The position numbers and the translations under genes are program-made. The notes beneath the pieces are model-generated. The model had not been told where the DNA came from. It worked only from the letters and a program-made list of their open reading frames with translations, and did not search any database. 64,000 bases of DNA, taken from assembly GCA_017562135.1 (NCBI GenBank), contig QEYB01001179.1:779001-843000 (forward strand), read 5' to 3'. Positions 35,092 through 48,385 of this stretch are shown here, one piece after another. The stretch's first letter is position 1; each line of letters opens with the position of its first letter. Source of the DNA: Dipylidium caninum. Lineage: Eukaryota > Platyhelminthes > Cestoda > Cyclophyllidea > Dipylidiidae.

Positions 35092-38000
35092 ATGGACCGC
35101 ACCCATTTCCAGACATTTGTTCGCAATCTACATGATTCCCATCCTCAAGTTGTACATTTCACAATTTGCTGTGTGTCCGCGTTTATTGGCGAGACGGGTA
35201 ACACTTTCACGCCTTCTTGTGTATTTTTCAGCAACTTACCCTCTTGATAGCGTTAAAACACGTCTCCAAGTCGCAGGAGAACTCTCACCGAATAAGGTTC
35301 GACCTCGACTATTCCCTCTAATTGTTTCCACTGTTAAAAATGAAGGGATTCTTAGTTTCTGGCAGGGTCTTTCACCAGCATTATATCGGCATTTCCGTGC
35401 GTTTTTACTTTCGCCATTTTTGATAATATTTTCTAGTTTACACGGGCGCCCGAATGCCCATTTATGAAACTATTAGAAACCAGGTTTTTGACGTACCTCC
35501 TGCCAGCGAAAAGGCGAGGCAAAAGCGAACAGTAGCTAAGCATATCGAATCGCCGGAGTCTCTTTCTCGAAGCTACGTTTTGCGCTCCGCTGCTGGCGGT
35601 ATAATCTCCGGAGCCTTGGCCCAGTTCATCTGCAGTCCTACCGATCTTTTGAAGGTTAGTTTTGCAATTACATTGCTCTACTTCATCCGTCGATAAATGT
35701 AATTATATAAGAAATTTGGGTATATGGTTCTAATAAGTGTCACGGGGCGTGGAAAACGAGTCAAAATATTTGGCTTGACCTTTTAACCATATTTTCAACT
35801 GAATATTTTACTCTTAGTCCTACTTTTTTCATTATAAGTATTATATCCGTCCAAACTTTGCCTTTTTATCGAAATATTTTTTTAACTTCTTCGAACCGAA
35901 AATATGATATGTGGATAGCGATTTGAATGTTTTATTAGCATCTATCGTCGTATATTTCCCGTGGTCTAACATTCCTGCATTGTGACTACAGGTTCGAATG
36001 CAAACAGAGCAGAGAATGGACCTTGTCGCTGCAGCACCTCTCATCGACTCCAGCGGTCGTCCAATCCCTTCCACTGCGTATGTCGTAAGCCAACACATTT
36101 TTTTTTCAATAATTATACTACTGCTGACTTAGTTTGTTAGGTTCTGGTTTATAATGTGCCTTTGGATGATGAAACACTACTGCAATAAACGTCGCCTTTA
36201 TCCTTAAATCTTCTCTTCCAACACTTTTTCACTTTACGATTAAATTTCGTGGGACCCCCTATATGTATTTTGTCGAGTAATTAATATTGCGAAAATTGAA
36301 AATATCGTTATAATCTGTCCATAGGCGAATGTTTCCTTTAGAAATGAAACCTGAAAATTCAAGGCAAATTTACTTATCTTCACACTTGGTTATAGCATTA
36401 TTCTACCCTACAACAGCGTAAACACTTCGCTTTCTCCGGAGTTAGTTCCTTTGTTTCCGTTATTTTTGTTTGATCACGTCATTTCTCCGGTAGTAAACAT
36501 CCAATAGCATCAGACATCAATTAACTCGGTTTTCTCTCACCTTAATGTCTCAACATCGGCTATTTATGTGTTAATAAGTTTACACCGATGGGTTGTGCCT
36601 TCCAATGCCTAACAACTCTTCCTCTGACCTCGATTGAATTTGGAGTCAATTTGCTCCTCTTAATCCCGCTTTTTTTGTTCCCGAACCTGTGGTTTTCAAA
36701 GATTCGGTGCTTACAAGGGGTAGCGAAATTTTCTCAATTTGTCATGAAAGAGTGTACCAAGTCAGACAACTTCGCATAACTATAACGCTAGAGTGAGTTG
36801 ATAAGCTACTTCTGACGTCATTCATTGCTTACGACTCCAATGCTTCCTTTTAGCGCTATTTTTATCTGGCCACTAACGAAAAGAGTCAAGGCTCATTCGG
36901 CATAGCGGCTGCACCTCGTCAGTGGCAGACCAGCAAACGTTTTACGTCCTTTATGTGAATAGCAATCAAGAAGAACGAGACTAAGGGCTGACGAAATGCC
37001 AACAACTGGGACAGCGGCTAAGCCACTCGCTCTCCGTCTCCTCATTTGGTGTCATTTTAGTTCTTACACCATGATTTGAGAGTGGCGTCGACCTCATGGA
37101 TGCCGTTTTTTGCCAACTCCCCGCCAATCAGAAAAAGCCAATCTGAGGCTGTTAATGCTGCGACCTCGTCACCAGCTTTCTCTTGACTTTCAATAGGTCC
37201 TCCTCAAACTTAAGTGAACGATGTCGTGCATCAAAGCGCTGAACTCGAGACACCCAGTGGCAGTAGTGGTGATTAATTTCTTTCCTCTGTCAGATCGATG
37301 TGGCTTATTGTCAACCTTTCGGGTTTTTTTGTGTGGACTTATATACACTGACATTGAAATTACCTCCTACACTATTTTATCCATTTACGTTAATTTGAAT
37401 AATGCGGATTGGACTAATAAGAATACACTTCCAGCCAAATCCAGCAATTTAAGTGGTTTAGTGTAAATAAGATTGGTATGAACTCTATTCTGGGTCATCT
37501 CGTCGAATTGTGTTGCTTATTTAATGAAACACCATTGAATGGTTACGATTCGATCCACGAATCACTTTACAGAGATATTTTGAGTGTCTGTACATACCGC
37601 GTTTCTCGTGAGTGAAAATTTGGTAAGGGTGTTTAGCCTCCTCTACGATGTCCGTTGACAGTCGTCTGCCGAGGCGTCAGGCGGCCACGTCCGCGACATT
37701 CCGGCAGCTAATTAAGGAGAGTGGAGTATTGGGCCTCTGGCGGGGCGGTCTCCCCAACGTGCAGCGCGCCGCACTCGTCAACATGGGCGAGATGACCACC
37801 TACGACACGGCAAAGCGCTGGTTGCAGCGTCGTTTTGGCCTTACCGACGGTCCTCTATTGCACGGCCTTGCCTCGACCATGTCCGGCTTTGTATCCGCGT
37901 GTCTCGGCACTCCGGCCGACTTTATCAAGACTCGACTCATGAACCAACGGCCTGTTGTCGCCTCCGGAGTTGCGCTGCCTCCGCTCTACACGGGGATGAT

Positions 38001-38221
38001 TGATTGCGCGGTGAAAGTCATGAAACAAGAAGGCATTTTTACCCTCTATCGCGGCTTCTTCCTCATCTGGGGTCGCATGGTAACTGGTCATTCTTCCATT
38101 TTACCTGTAATATTATTCTGTCAATAGAAATAATCACTTTTTCCCTTAGGCGCCGTGGTCATTAACGTTCTGGTTGACCTACGAGAAGATGCGCACGTTC
38201 ATCGGAGCCGGTGGCTTTTAG
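35092..38221 (+). CDS. SLC25A27: Mitochondrial carrier, SLC25A27 / uncoupling protein 4-like
   Basis: Six exons in perfect phase: 35092-35197, 35232-35396, 35437-35654, 35992-36084, 37681-38079 and 38150-38221, encoding 350 residues. The three carrier repeats each show the Px[DE]xx[KR] signature: PLDSVKTRL (39-47), PTDLLKVRM (158-166) and PADFIKTRL (272-280). Closeness to UCP4 shows in ATYPLDSVKTRLQ, FWQGLSPALYRH, NVQRAALVNMGEMTTYDTAK, LGTPADFIKTRLMNQ, and the end APWSLTFWLTYEKMR. It should sit in the mitochondrial inner membrane with six helices; UCP4-type carriers are linked to proton leak or anion exchange, but the substrate here is not known from sequence. Residues 115-145 hold a polar matrix-loop insertion (about SEKARQKRTVAKHIESPESL) longer than in human UCP4. 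The first two introns are only 34 and 40 nt. Confidence 0.93.
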
Positions 38222-40554
38222 CTTTTCTTTTCATTCGCATTTCAGTCTAAATCTTTACCATTTTGTGAATATTTGCCACGTGATTTGTCGGCCATTTATA
38301 GCAGCAACGCCCCAAGGTTGCCTTCCTCCTTTCTTCCTCTCCCTTGTTTTACAATATACTACTTATTTCTTAAAAGTGGCCTCAAAACTTTGGCATCGGT
38401 ATGGCTCGGTGACTTTCTCATTACCTCGTTTTCACATTCACTTGTCCCTTAGCTGAGTTGTATCAGTTAGTCAGTGGTATGGTTCCCGAATCGGAAGCAT
38501 GGCCGAGGTTGATCTAACCGAAGAGACAGTAACGTACCTACCAGGTGCTCTCTTTGTTTTATCAGGAGACAATTGAAGTGGTGGGACACCTCATGTACTG
38601 CCAAAGCGTGGTGCATGCAGGGGGAAGGAGTTGACTTTGTCTTCCGCAGTCTCCTTAAGGATCACCTCTGTCTCAGTCAAGGTCTGTGAAGCGATTTTGT
38701 GAAAAACATACTACTGATAAGGTTGACCATAAGTAGCATGAAACGGACCATGTGAGAAAACTTCCGAAGAAATATGTCGCTGAATTAGTGCGTCTCGAAG
38801 GTAGTTTTCATGTTTTCATGACGTTGGCAGGTTTCTTAGATCCTTGCCTTTTTCGTCCTCTCGAAACGCGTCCCCTTCTTTGTCTTGATTTTGTACCTTA
38901 GGACATTTTCATCCTGTCCACAAAGCCTCATATTCTCAAATAACATACTCTGATTAGGTTGAATGTTGAGGCCTATAAACCTGACTTGTAATAGGCCAGT
39001 GTTAGTGTTACCACACCGGTAGAATACTAGTACAAACGCTGATATAAACGCGCCTCAAACTACTTCATTGCCAAAAAATCGCATACAGGAGCCGCAACCT
39101 CGGCTCCTATCCAGAAGCAAAGATTACTTGACGGGTTGTCACTAACGCAGACCATATGAGGCTGCGAATGCGGAGCTCCTAACGCCTATAAAACAATTTT
39201 AGACGTTAGAGACAAAAAGGAAACCTTTGCCTTGACCCTGGAATCCATTTAAAAGAACCATGGAGGGCAACACATCACCTGAATGTGGATACGCAGATAG
39301 AAATGAATATTACGAATTTGGAGGGGGTTTATTCGACTGGCGATATAATAATCGAGGAAAGGGTTGGTCGTTAACATCGTCTACTCGAGAGGCGGCATAG
39401 TAATTTATTTTGTAACGATACACCCTTGGGCTGATATCCTGTACCTATCATCTCGTCTGGGAGATCTCGCAGGACAAAACAGCTCAGTCCTTGAAAATAG
39501 GCAGCAGATAAGCTAGAAGGTAGTGTGTACCTCAAGTTTCTCAATTTTTCTCACTCGCCCACAGTTCATTGAGAATTTTAGCAGAAATAAGACAAGCATC
39601 CACTAGGTTTTCGACGTCTGGTTCCGTCAATTAACTCCTGCGCTATCATCAATCCCCACCTACGCCACAAGAGAGCTGGCAGGCCTCGGACGTGGTCTGA
39701 GGTTGCGATGCCGAAGTACAAGCCAAAAGTACGACATCCAGCTCCCAGCACACGCCTAAACGCACTTTTTTAGTTCAAATAATTACACTGAGGCCGCCGC
39801 TGCATACCTGAAAGGCTCGAGGAAACGGCCACCGCAATACGTTTGCTACCGTTAGCGTGCAAATGTCGCCTAAGTAATTGGGCATTATGAGAACCAGCAA
39901 CCCTCTGTTCGTCAAGGTTTGCCAACAGACTGGGTAATGATTTGTCTTTCGGGGCAGGTGCCTATGTAAAACTCGTACGACGTTCTAGGAACGAAATAAA
40001 AACGCGTAGCGTGATAAATCTTGATATGGTGCTGACAAACAATACTGATTTCTTCAAATCGTAGTCAGTGAACAGAATTAAGTATTGTTGGGCAGTAGTT
40101 TAGGAAGCGTGAAAAGAGTCAGCCATTCAATTAGTACGCCGCGGAAATAATTGACAGTTAAGGCACGGAAGCGTCGGGACGACTGTGATTAAGCCCTGCC
40201 GAGATGGCATATCGCTAAAAAAACCCGAGATGACTGAGTGCGGGTGGCGTAATTAAGTCGGGAAATTGACAATGCAGCGTATGCCCATAACATTTCGAGG
40301 GAGTCTTATTACTGAGGGTTAAAAGAGGCTTCTAACGCTTTCCCTCGATGTTTGGAGAACGGCTGTTCCAAACAGGCCTATAGAAACAAGCCCTCTGGGC
40401 AAGCCAAAATGTTTACGCAAACTAATAAGATAAATAGGTTAACACCTGTCGCATTGATAGGGGGTAGACTAGCATTTGCATAACATCCCACTTTCTTCAG
40501 TATCACTAAGAATATACAATTAGGCAAAAATAAAATAAGTCACGACATTCCGAA
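38222..40554. other. Convergent intergenic region without an assignable gene
   Basis: The carrier gene (plus) and BUD23 (minus) both end into this 2.3-kb interval, so it holds two 3' UTRs. No coding exon, RNA gene or repeat that I can support. Confidence 0.55.
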
Positions 40555-41752
40555 TTAGAAGCGTGGTCGTCGTTTGCGTCCAGTATACTTCGAGTCATGG
40601 GCAACATCCTTCATTCGGCGTCGAGCGAGATCTTTCTTCTGTTTAATCCACGCAACACTCTTCTTGGGGCATCGACCATTGAGTCGCGCCTCTCGCAGCT
40701 CTGCCCGAGCTCGTCGACGTTGCTCAAAAACTGGCACCATAGGGACCGTGTTTGAGTCATTCTCGGCGGTTAAAGGTTTTGGAACGCTGCGCACGATCCC
40801 GACGTCTAATACCATAAAGTACCTTTTTGTGGAGAAACGGAAAAGGAAATAAATGACAACGCTAGCAACAAGACAATAGCAAATTAAATTTGTTAAAATT
40901 TTAAGTTAAAGCTGGAAAAAAGGTGAAGGAAACACGGGAATCCAAAGTGAGGGAAATTGTGCTATCGACCAATCAAAATAATGTAAAATGACTCAGAATA
41001 GGCTTCTAATTTACGAAATCGAATACTAAAAAGTAGAGCTTACTTCTTCGCTCTTGTACTATTGGGAAAATCCACGACTATTCCACCTGTAAAGCCTGCC
41101 TTAATGGCTTCAGTCTGTAATAAGTCGAGCTGATGAGAGCTCTCGGGATAGCACTGGAGAGCAGCACGAGATCCACGAGAGAGACAAGCATAAAGAGAAG
41201 AGAAAAATGCTCTGATTCGCCTGACTGGGTTTTGATTCGATCTTTCTGAATTAAACAACCACTGGACAGCTGAAATACTTATGGCGCCATCAAAAATTCC
41301 ACTGCGAAAGGGAAGTAATTCACCAATGTCTCCTAGTATAAGATCTCCCTCGCATTCCCTTTCTTGTGCAACCTTCAACATAGCCTGACTAATGTCGATG
41401 CCAACCCAAGAGTAACCACTTTCAGAGAGGACTTCACCACTAAGACCTGAACCACAACTATAAGGGCGTGATAAAATTTTCAAAAAAGGTTTGTATACCC
41501 GATATCTAAAAGAAGAGCCGGTTCATCTTCTGGTAGACTAAGAAGCTCCAAAGCTCTCTCCGATAATCTCGTCTGAACGTCAATAATATGAGAGCTGTAA
41601 GCTAAGATAAATAATTAACGTATTGCCCAAACTTAGACGTATACTTCGCGGCTTCCTTCTCGTTATAATACTATAATATCGTAAATAGAATAAGGAGTGA
41701 AACATACTATTTCTGGAGGGGCAGTGTGCTCAGGACGCTTCCCATGTGACAT
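40555..41752 (-). CDS. BUD23: 18S rRNA (guanine-N7)-methyltransferase BUD23
   Basis: Five exons (high to low): 41752-41708, 41670-41633, 41594-41499, 41457-41044 and 40822-40555, all in phase, encode 286 residues against 281 in human BUD23/WBSCR22. It methylates a guanine in 18S rRNA with the help of TRMT112 and takes part in small-subunit maturation in the nucleus. The N-terminus [15 protein letters not shown] matches the family start. The Rossmann methyltransferase fold shows motif I ([16 protein letters not shown]), the acidic strand 2 (WVGIDIS), and [14 protein letters not shown] followed by [12 protein letters not shown]. The C-terminal Bud23-specific extension carries the basic ending [10 protein letters not shown]. 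The first three introns are 37, 38 and 41 nt; the last is 221 nt. Identification is secure. Confidence 0.95.
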
Positions 41753-43131
41753 CTCGCGTGTATGTAAGCCACGAACACGAAGTCATATATTGTGCGTTCC
41801 GCAAATCATTTAAACAAACTTCTCCATTTCGAAAATTGCTGCGGATAAGAGCATTTAAGTAACAGACGATGGTCAAACAGAACACAGTAGCGCCGTCAGC
41901 TTAATTAGACGAGGTGAATCCTCTGGAAACCTTCCGTAGCTATGATAAACAGAAGCATAACATTGATATAATCTTTTCTTGAATTTTACGTCTCGAAACT
42001 GCACGGTGAACTTCATCATTTAGTGTCACCTCAAAAAATCGATACTTATATGTCTACTTTACCTAACGGTCCATTCTTCACATTAATGTGTATTAATTAG
42101 AATTCCGGCACTAATTATATCGTTTAAAGGAACTTTTACTATTCGTTATTTTTATTTTATTTTTATCCTTCATTTTGCCCCCTAAACTTCCCTTCCTGAT
42201 TAATAAACCTTGTTACCACGTGCAAGAAGAAACTGTTTACATGCCTACTATTTCTCCACATATCGAAAACCAGCCTCCAGTTCGAGTTTGTGCAGAACCA
42301 CTAGAAAGTTTTTCTGTACCGGTATTTCTTGAAACATGTCTTCCCTTCGACTGCCGTTTACGTCACTTGCCTCGCTCTCCTATCCTTCTAAATATATATA
42401 TCCCACCATTTGGAAGTTGAACCAAGAATTTGTCTCCCAAATCACGTATTCCTAGGTACACATCACTCCGTGAGGAAATCGCCCAAACTGTAACTTTCTT
42501 TACATACATGTACAAAACGATTGATACGTTGCCTACCACCCACTGCTAACCTTCCTCTGATCGCATTTGTTCCCGGTCCGCGCCGACATCACGTGACTCC
42601 CCCTGCCTGAAATCCTGTCGTTCGACACTAGCATGCATCACCATGTCCATTTCACTTTCTTCTCTCTCCTGAGGTGCACAAGGTGCCCCCGTCAACATTT
42701 TACTTTCTAATTAACCGCCTAGACAACAGTGCCACGCGAGCACTGAATCACCACGACCTACGAAAAGGCGCCACAGATCGTTTTATGCCAGGCGGGTAGG
42801 TAATGATCATACCCTCCAACCAGCACCGTTACCGCGACCACTAAGGAATAAAAGGGGATAAAATCCCCCCCTCATCTGGGAAAAAATCAGTTTCCCTGAG
42901 CGGTGGCGGCGATTTTAATCGCATAAAAAGAGGGTTGCTAAAAAGCGTACACAGTAAAAGACGGATGAGGAATTTCATCAACATAACAATTGAGGGATGT
43001 AGGAACAAAAGTTGGGGACTACAGTTGTGCATAGGAGACACTGAAAAATAGGGGCTGGAGGAGAGGATGCTAGACAAATCTAATCATCTGTACACAAGCA
43101 TTTGGTAAAAAAAATCAACACTTCATTTTTT
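41753..43131. other. Intergenic region between BUD23 and EDC3
   Basis: BUD23's promoter should lie just above 41752. A plus-strand frame at about 42175-42420 ends in a proline-rich sequence and could be an isolated terminal exon, but no donor, acceptor or homology supports it. Several in-frame stops and AT-rich composition argue against further genes. Confidence 0.45.
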
Positions 43132-46100
43132 TTACGAAGGGCTGCCTTTCAGTTGGACACATGAGGTCAGATCGAAGAGGGCTGGTGGGGGGAGCGACCG
43201 TAAATCGCCCGTTACTCGACTAATGACCATTCTAGTCATACTCACATCTACCAACTGCAACTCAACAGATTCAGGTACCTGGGCCGGGGCTATCACAGGC
43301 ATTCCAAGCTGAACAGCCCACGTTTTTAGGGCTTGTGGTGGACCTACAGAATCCTCCTTTACAGGAAACTTTAAATCTCCCAGTTGGACTGCCAAGCAAA
43401 TTGCTTTGTGATTCATCAACCATTGGCGCATATCTGCCGGATACTGCTCCAGTGGTTGACCCAAAATCAACAAGTCAATCAGAGCATTCGCAGGTCTCTG
43501 AGTGACTCCAGAGGGCTTAGAGATCACCGTCAGTCCAGGTATTCGACTGATCCACATCCGACCGGCAAGACTAGTGAGTTCAACATCATTACCACCAGGA
43601 ATGCCACTTTCTTCCTCCTCTTCTTCATCATCGTCTAAACCATAATGCTTTGTTTCTGCCGAGAGGAAACTAGTAGCCCGAGGAGCCAGAGTTTTAGCAA
43701 GGGTAAGTTCAACGTCATACGGGGGGAAAAGGGACGGATCATCGACGGACTGATAAGGCGCGGAAAGAAGAACACAAGCGATGTCCCGATTAGCCAGATG
43801 ACGGGCCATGTTTACGGCCAGGGCTCCAGATAGATTTCTACATCCGGGCAAAACAAGAACACGTAATGGAGGCCGCTGTGACTGTTGGAGTTGTTGAGGT
43901 TGGTGGGGCTTTGGGACCGATCTGATATAGAAAAAGACGACGAAATACTTTGGTTGTTATAAGCCAGACTGTCATTAAAGAGGCCTAACAACCAGTGAAA
44001 TGGACAACAGATTTGACAACGCAAAATGTAGCAAACCCGTCGGGATAGATTAAACACACCCCTATTCGACGTAAACAACAAAGCTTGAGGTCGAATAAGA
44101 ACTTGTTGTAATGCCTAAATACAGAAATTAAGTGAGCTTACTCTGTCGTTACTAACAGATCTGTAGGTATGTATTGACTCAAATATTGAAGACTAAACCA
44201 TGCTATGACAGTTTGATGAATGGAAATGAGCTCTTCAAACAGCAGCTAAGAGTCTATGAATATGCATTCAGAATGAGGGGTTCCCAGACATATGGCTTGT
44301 AGCAAAACAATGTATCCATAATAAATTGGCACCTTGTTACCCTGAACAGATGACCTCGGTGAAATTACACAAGGAATTTTGATAAAATTGATAGAGATTG
44401 AAAGGGTTGGAGCACGGGTTCATAGGCTCGCCACTTAAGGACGGACGACAATGTGGGGCACACACAACGTAGACCGATAGCAATGCCAATTGACCACACA
44501 CCTGACCGCGTGTAACAGTTCTAGGCTAGTTATTACGGTCCTATACGACAGCGTTACACTCATCTTAATCATAAAAGTAAATTTCGAAATAATAGTCTCT
44601 ACGTTAATAGCATGGTAGACTGCTTGAAGATATCCAGCCACATAAAAATGGCTTAAATCGCCTAACCCCAATCGAAGATGGGGAAAACTTGTGGTGCATT
44701 AGGAACAGCACTTACAAAAAACTAAACTGTTATCACAACCAAGTATAAAGTGGATTCTGGTAATTATCAGGGCTTCAGTGTGTAAATCGGATCTGCAATA
44801 AAGGTCTCAGTGTATAACAGTCTAAGAAATAATAAATTTCCACATACCGAACTTCAAAAAGAACCCAGATGATAAGAAATGAGTTCCATTAAGTTATATG
44901 CAGACGTTGCTCAAGGATTTGACAACTACTGATTAGAACAAATCCGCCAAAAGAAAAAAAGCAGAAGGCTATGCAGGACCACATACTACAGTACCCTGGT
45001 CTTTAATTTGTTCACAGGAAAAAATTTGTAATAAATTACCCGAAATTAGACAAACGGTGCAATAAAAAGCGCACTTAAGTAAGAAATCTCATTAGAAATA
45101 GATAAAAGCAAATGAAACCTCCTCCGCACTCACCGTCTGAACGAATGACTTGACGACTGTCTAAGAAAGGCAATGGCGTTATTGACGATTGCTAAGCCAG
45201 CCCTTTCAATAAGACGATCCCATGAAAATCCCACAGAAAGAGACACACCACCATCCTCCGGATCTCGCCCAGTGGCTAGGAAATGTAAGATACGTTCGTG
45301 AACACAGGGAGCGAGATAAGGAATCTTCTGGCCAGTAGAAGAGTACCAAAAAGTAGGAACGCTTGTAGGAGATTCCCTATTCTCTGACGGGGTGGACGCC
45401 CTGTTCGTCGTTTCTAGGTAAATTTCAAAAAGGTCGAAGTTATTGATGAAAGTAACCGTCAAGGTCCGAAAAAAAATTTACCAGCTACTTCGAAACCAAC
45501 ACCATCTGGACCTTCTACCAAAACTTTGTGTTCGTCGGAGAAAAGATTCTGCACATGACCACCATTATTGCTAATGCCACTTTCCTTGGCATCAGTTATC
45601 TCATAAAAGGCCTTTTTGTCAAAGAGAGCCAAATTAGCTTCAAAATCAAAATCAGTGTCAATAAAATCTTCAATTCGTAAGGAGTCCCATCCATCATTAA
45701 CAGTGACATTTTTCTTCCTTCGAGGTCTAGTGTGTCTCGGGTTCTTATTTAGCATCTTTGAGGCAGCTGAGTCGCTTTCAAAACCGGAAGCTGATTCCCG
45801 ATTAACAGATTCAACTACAAGCAAGAAAAATGCAATAGTGAACAAGTTCACTATAATAAGTTGAAGCTTCACGGTGTAATTACAAGATGTCGAAAGAACT
45901 GCCATAGAATCGGCTGCGCTGCTACTAGCCGTGCGAAGAAGACCGCCGACGTTCACTTTTTTAACATCTGGGTGTTTGTGCAATTTGTCAAACTCATTTT
46001 CGGACTTCTTCCGACGAGTTTTCTGTTGGTTCTGGGGCGTTCTGGCAACTCGTGGAGGGGAACGTTCGGATACATAAGCTGTACAGGCCCCAGGAATGTT

Positions 46101-46489
46101 GCGGAGCTTTTCGCGCCGAAGACCACGAGATGAGAGAGTTGGATTAGTTTTTTTTACGAACTGATTTTGAGTAGTAGGTGTGCGAGTTGTTGATAGGATT
46201 TTTAGATGACCAATGGAAGGCTTCCTAAAAAGAGGTTCAGGAAAAGTGAAAAGAATTGAAGATGAAACAAAAAACCGTCAAGTAAAAGAAAAGTTTGGGG
46301 GCTTATTGAATATATATAAGTAAGAACACGTACTTACTGAACAGTGAAAAGCTCCTCAGGTACGCTTTTACCGTTAACAACTGTATTAGCCAAGTCAATT
46401 TGGTTGTCATTGTACGATCTAACAACTCCAACAACTGTACCTAACTGGTTTGACTTTATCTCGACTTTATATCCGCAATAATCTGACAT
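43132..46489 (-). CDS. EDC3: Enhancer of mRNA-decapping protein 3
   Basis: Five phase-consistent exons (high to low): 46489-46338, 46224-45884, 45814-45482, 45413-45134 and 43921-43132, encoding 631 residues (human EDC3 has 508). EDC3 binds DCP2 and the helicase DDX6 and builds P-bodies in the cytoplasm. An N-terminal divergent LSm domain (about 1-50: YCGYKVEIKSNQLGTVVGVV, SVPEELFTV) is followed by a basic disordered linker (about 60-165). The FDF motif DFDFEANLALFDKKAFYEI lies near 215-235 and binds DDX6 in known homologs. The C-terminal YjeF_N dimerisation domain (about 295-630) includes ILHFLATG, RLIERAGLAIVNNAIAFL, LRVLVLPGCRNLSGALAVN, ARHLANRDIACVLLSAP, LIDLLILG and KTWAVQLGMPVIAPAQVP. 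An acidic insertion (DDDEEEEEE) interrupts the Rossmann region. The 1.2-kb intron 4 is the longest. Confidence 0.93.
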
Positions 46490-48151
46490 TGATAAGGACA
46501 AAACGGCGTCTGGCTGAGTTCCTTTAAACTTTGCGGGTAAAGGAGTGTGATTTAACAAATAACAAGAAGAAAATTAACACATTACAAACTGCTCTTAAAT
46601 CCCAAAATTGTAACTTTTTTTATTATTTCTCAAACTGCAAAGAAAGTTTTAACTAGCGTACAGTAGTTCTTTGGGGATGCGGGAGACCAGATTCAACAGC
46701 AAGTGTTTCAACATGCAAGACATTATACTAATTTAAACACTATGTCCTTTAACAATTTATAGCTCAAGCACTCTTTTCAAAGTCTATGAAATTTTACCTA
46801 AATCTATCGATGATTACATGCCCAACAAATTCGGTCATTTTGTACCTTTCAAATAGCACAAATTTTTATGCTTTTTGGACTTTCACAATAATTCGCGCAA
46901 CATTTTGCATCTCTTTCAACAAGATACAGAACCGTAAGCAAATTCAAACTTTGATCATGTGAAATCTATTCCAAGTTTAGCACCCTATATAATAATATAT
47001 GCAACCAGATGCCGTCTAAGGTAATCCCAAAAGCGTTGACTTTCACGTGTCAAAATCACGCTGTGCACCATTGATAGTGAAAATACCGAAGAGCGTATGA
47101 CAGTGTTATTTTAAATAGGATGCATATCAAATGCTCTATTATAATTTGCTTTAGGAAATGGTAATTATTCCTTCAGTAAGTCAGTTCCCCGCGAGTTTCC
47201 TTTTCTGCTTCTCGTAATCTGGAAAGGACAATAACAGGTTGCGTTGTCATTTAGCAGTAGAAGTACTAGCGCTTCTCTACTACTTTATTGGCTCAGCTCT
47301 TACTCATAATCCAAGAGCAAATTGGACTCAAGGTATATGTTGGCAACTACCGGCTGTATATCAATATCCTACAAATACGTTTTATGCGGGCGATTTGCCG
47401 TGGCTTGGAACTAAGAAAAGGTATAATTAATGTGACAAATCCAAAGTTATGCTCAGATAAGTGGCAGAAATCAAATTAAAATAAAATAAACACACTATTG
47501 CGTGAGGAAATTAACAAAGTGGTATTACTCTGTGTACCAAACGGCGTGTTGCTGTGTACGTTTTCTTAACCAGCATCGATAACCAAGGCGTCTGCGTGGC
47601 ACTAGTTGCGATGTTTATTTAGTTCCTTGTGGACACTTTAAGCTGAAACGCGATTAGTTTGAAGAGATTTCAGTTTAGTGGGAATTGCTGTAAAGGCACG
47701 TAAAAGTCTCGCAGTAGGCGACCAGGGGATGATTGAGCTGATCTTTCCATTCATCTGCTTGTCCATCCGTCTGTCCGCCAGGACGTCCCATATTCAAGCA
47801 GGCAATTCACACTTCACTTGCGACACCCTCCCACTGTGAAGGGGTGACGTCAGCCACATTTCATGGTGACACCGTAGAAAAATTCTTCTACAGATTTATA
47901 CGACTCGGTCAAGGGATGAGAGAACTACAAGATGCTCAGCTCTACCAATCATTTTAATTTAAACCGAGAAGTTAAGGTGCTTTCACAGTTCCTGCCAAGT
48001 AAAATTGTAGATTGTGAAGTACCATTGGGCACAGCGTTTGTACTTCAAACCATTCAACATGCGGCCTTCACATTGGGACCATAGCGATTGAACTTTGGAA
48101 TTGGGATGATGCACTCTTCGTGTGACGTCGAGGGAGATATTGTGGAAAAAA
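46490..48151. other. Intergenic region upstream of EDC3
   Basis: This must contain the EDC3 promoter (minus strand). A minus-strand frame at about 47990-48120 is open but has no recognised domain. Nothing else can be supported. Confidence 0.45.
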
Positions 48152-48385
48152 ATGAAACTACTCTGCTCCCGGTTTGGCCGTGCGCTTATGGGCGTTTTAA
48201 TCAAATTCTTCTTCACCTACCCGAAAACGGCACTCGCTCTGCTATCCAAAATCTTGGTCGCTTATTTTAAGACTTCTTACCTCTCCATGGTCGATCGTTT
48301 GAAACGAGCCGGCGAAACTGTTAAAAAACCCTTCAAATTGGCTAAGGAACGACTTCATCTGGAAAATCAGGACGGGTCAGAGTGA
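48152..48385 (+). CDS. Small basic membrane-associated protein, 77 residues
   Basis: Unrecognised. A single-exon frame begins MKLLCSRFGRALMGVLIKFF and ends ENQDGSE. Residues 8-44 form one or two hydrophobic segments interrupted by TYPKT, consistent with a short hairpin or monotopic membrane anchor. Residues 47-70 are strongly amphipathic and basic (RLKRAGETVKKPFKLAKERL). It sits 2.8 kb before a tandem family of small hydrophobic proteins on the same strand but shares no clear sequence with them. The ATG has a purine at -3 (gaaaaaaATG). It could be a real lineage-specific gene or a chance frame. Confidence 0.4.
   Translation: MKLLCSRFGRALMGVLIKFFFTYPKTALALLSKILVAYFKTSYLSMVDRLKRAGETVKKPFKLAKERLHLENQDGSE

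Noticed and set aside
42175..42420. 81-codon plus-strand frame between BUD23 and EDC3
   Set aside because: It starts without ATG, has no recognised domain, and no upstream donor could be linked to it.
47239..47479. Two overlapping plus-strand frames upstream of EDC3
   Set aside because: Short, AT-rich, in different phases and without homology or splice signals.
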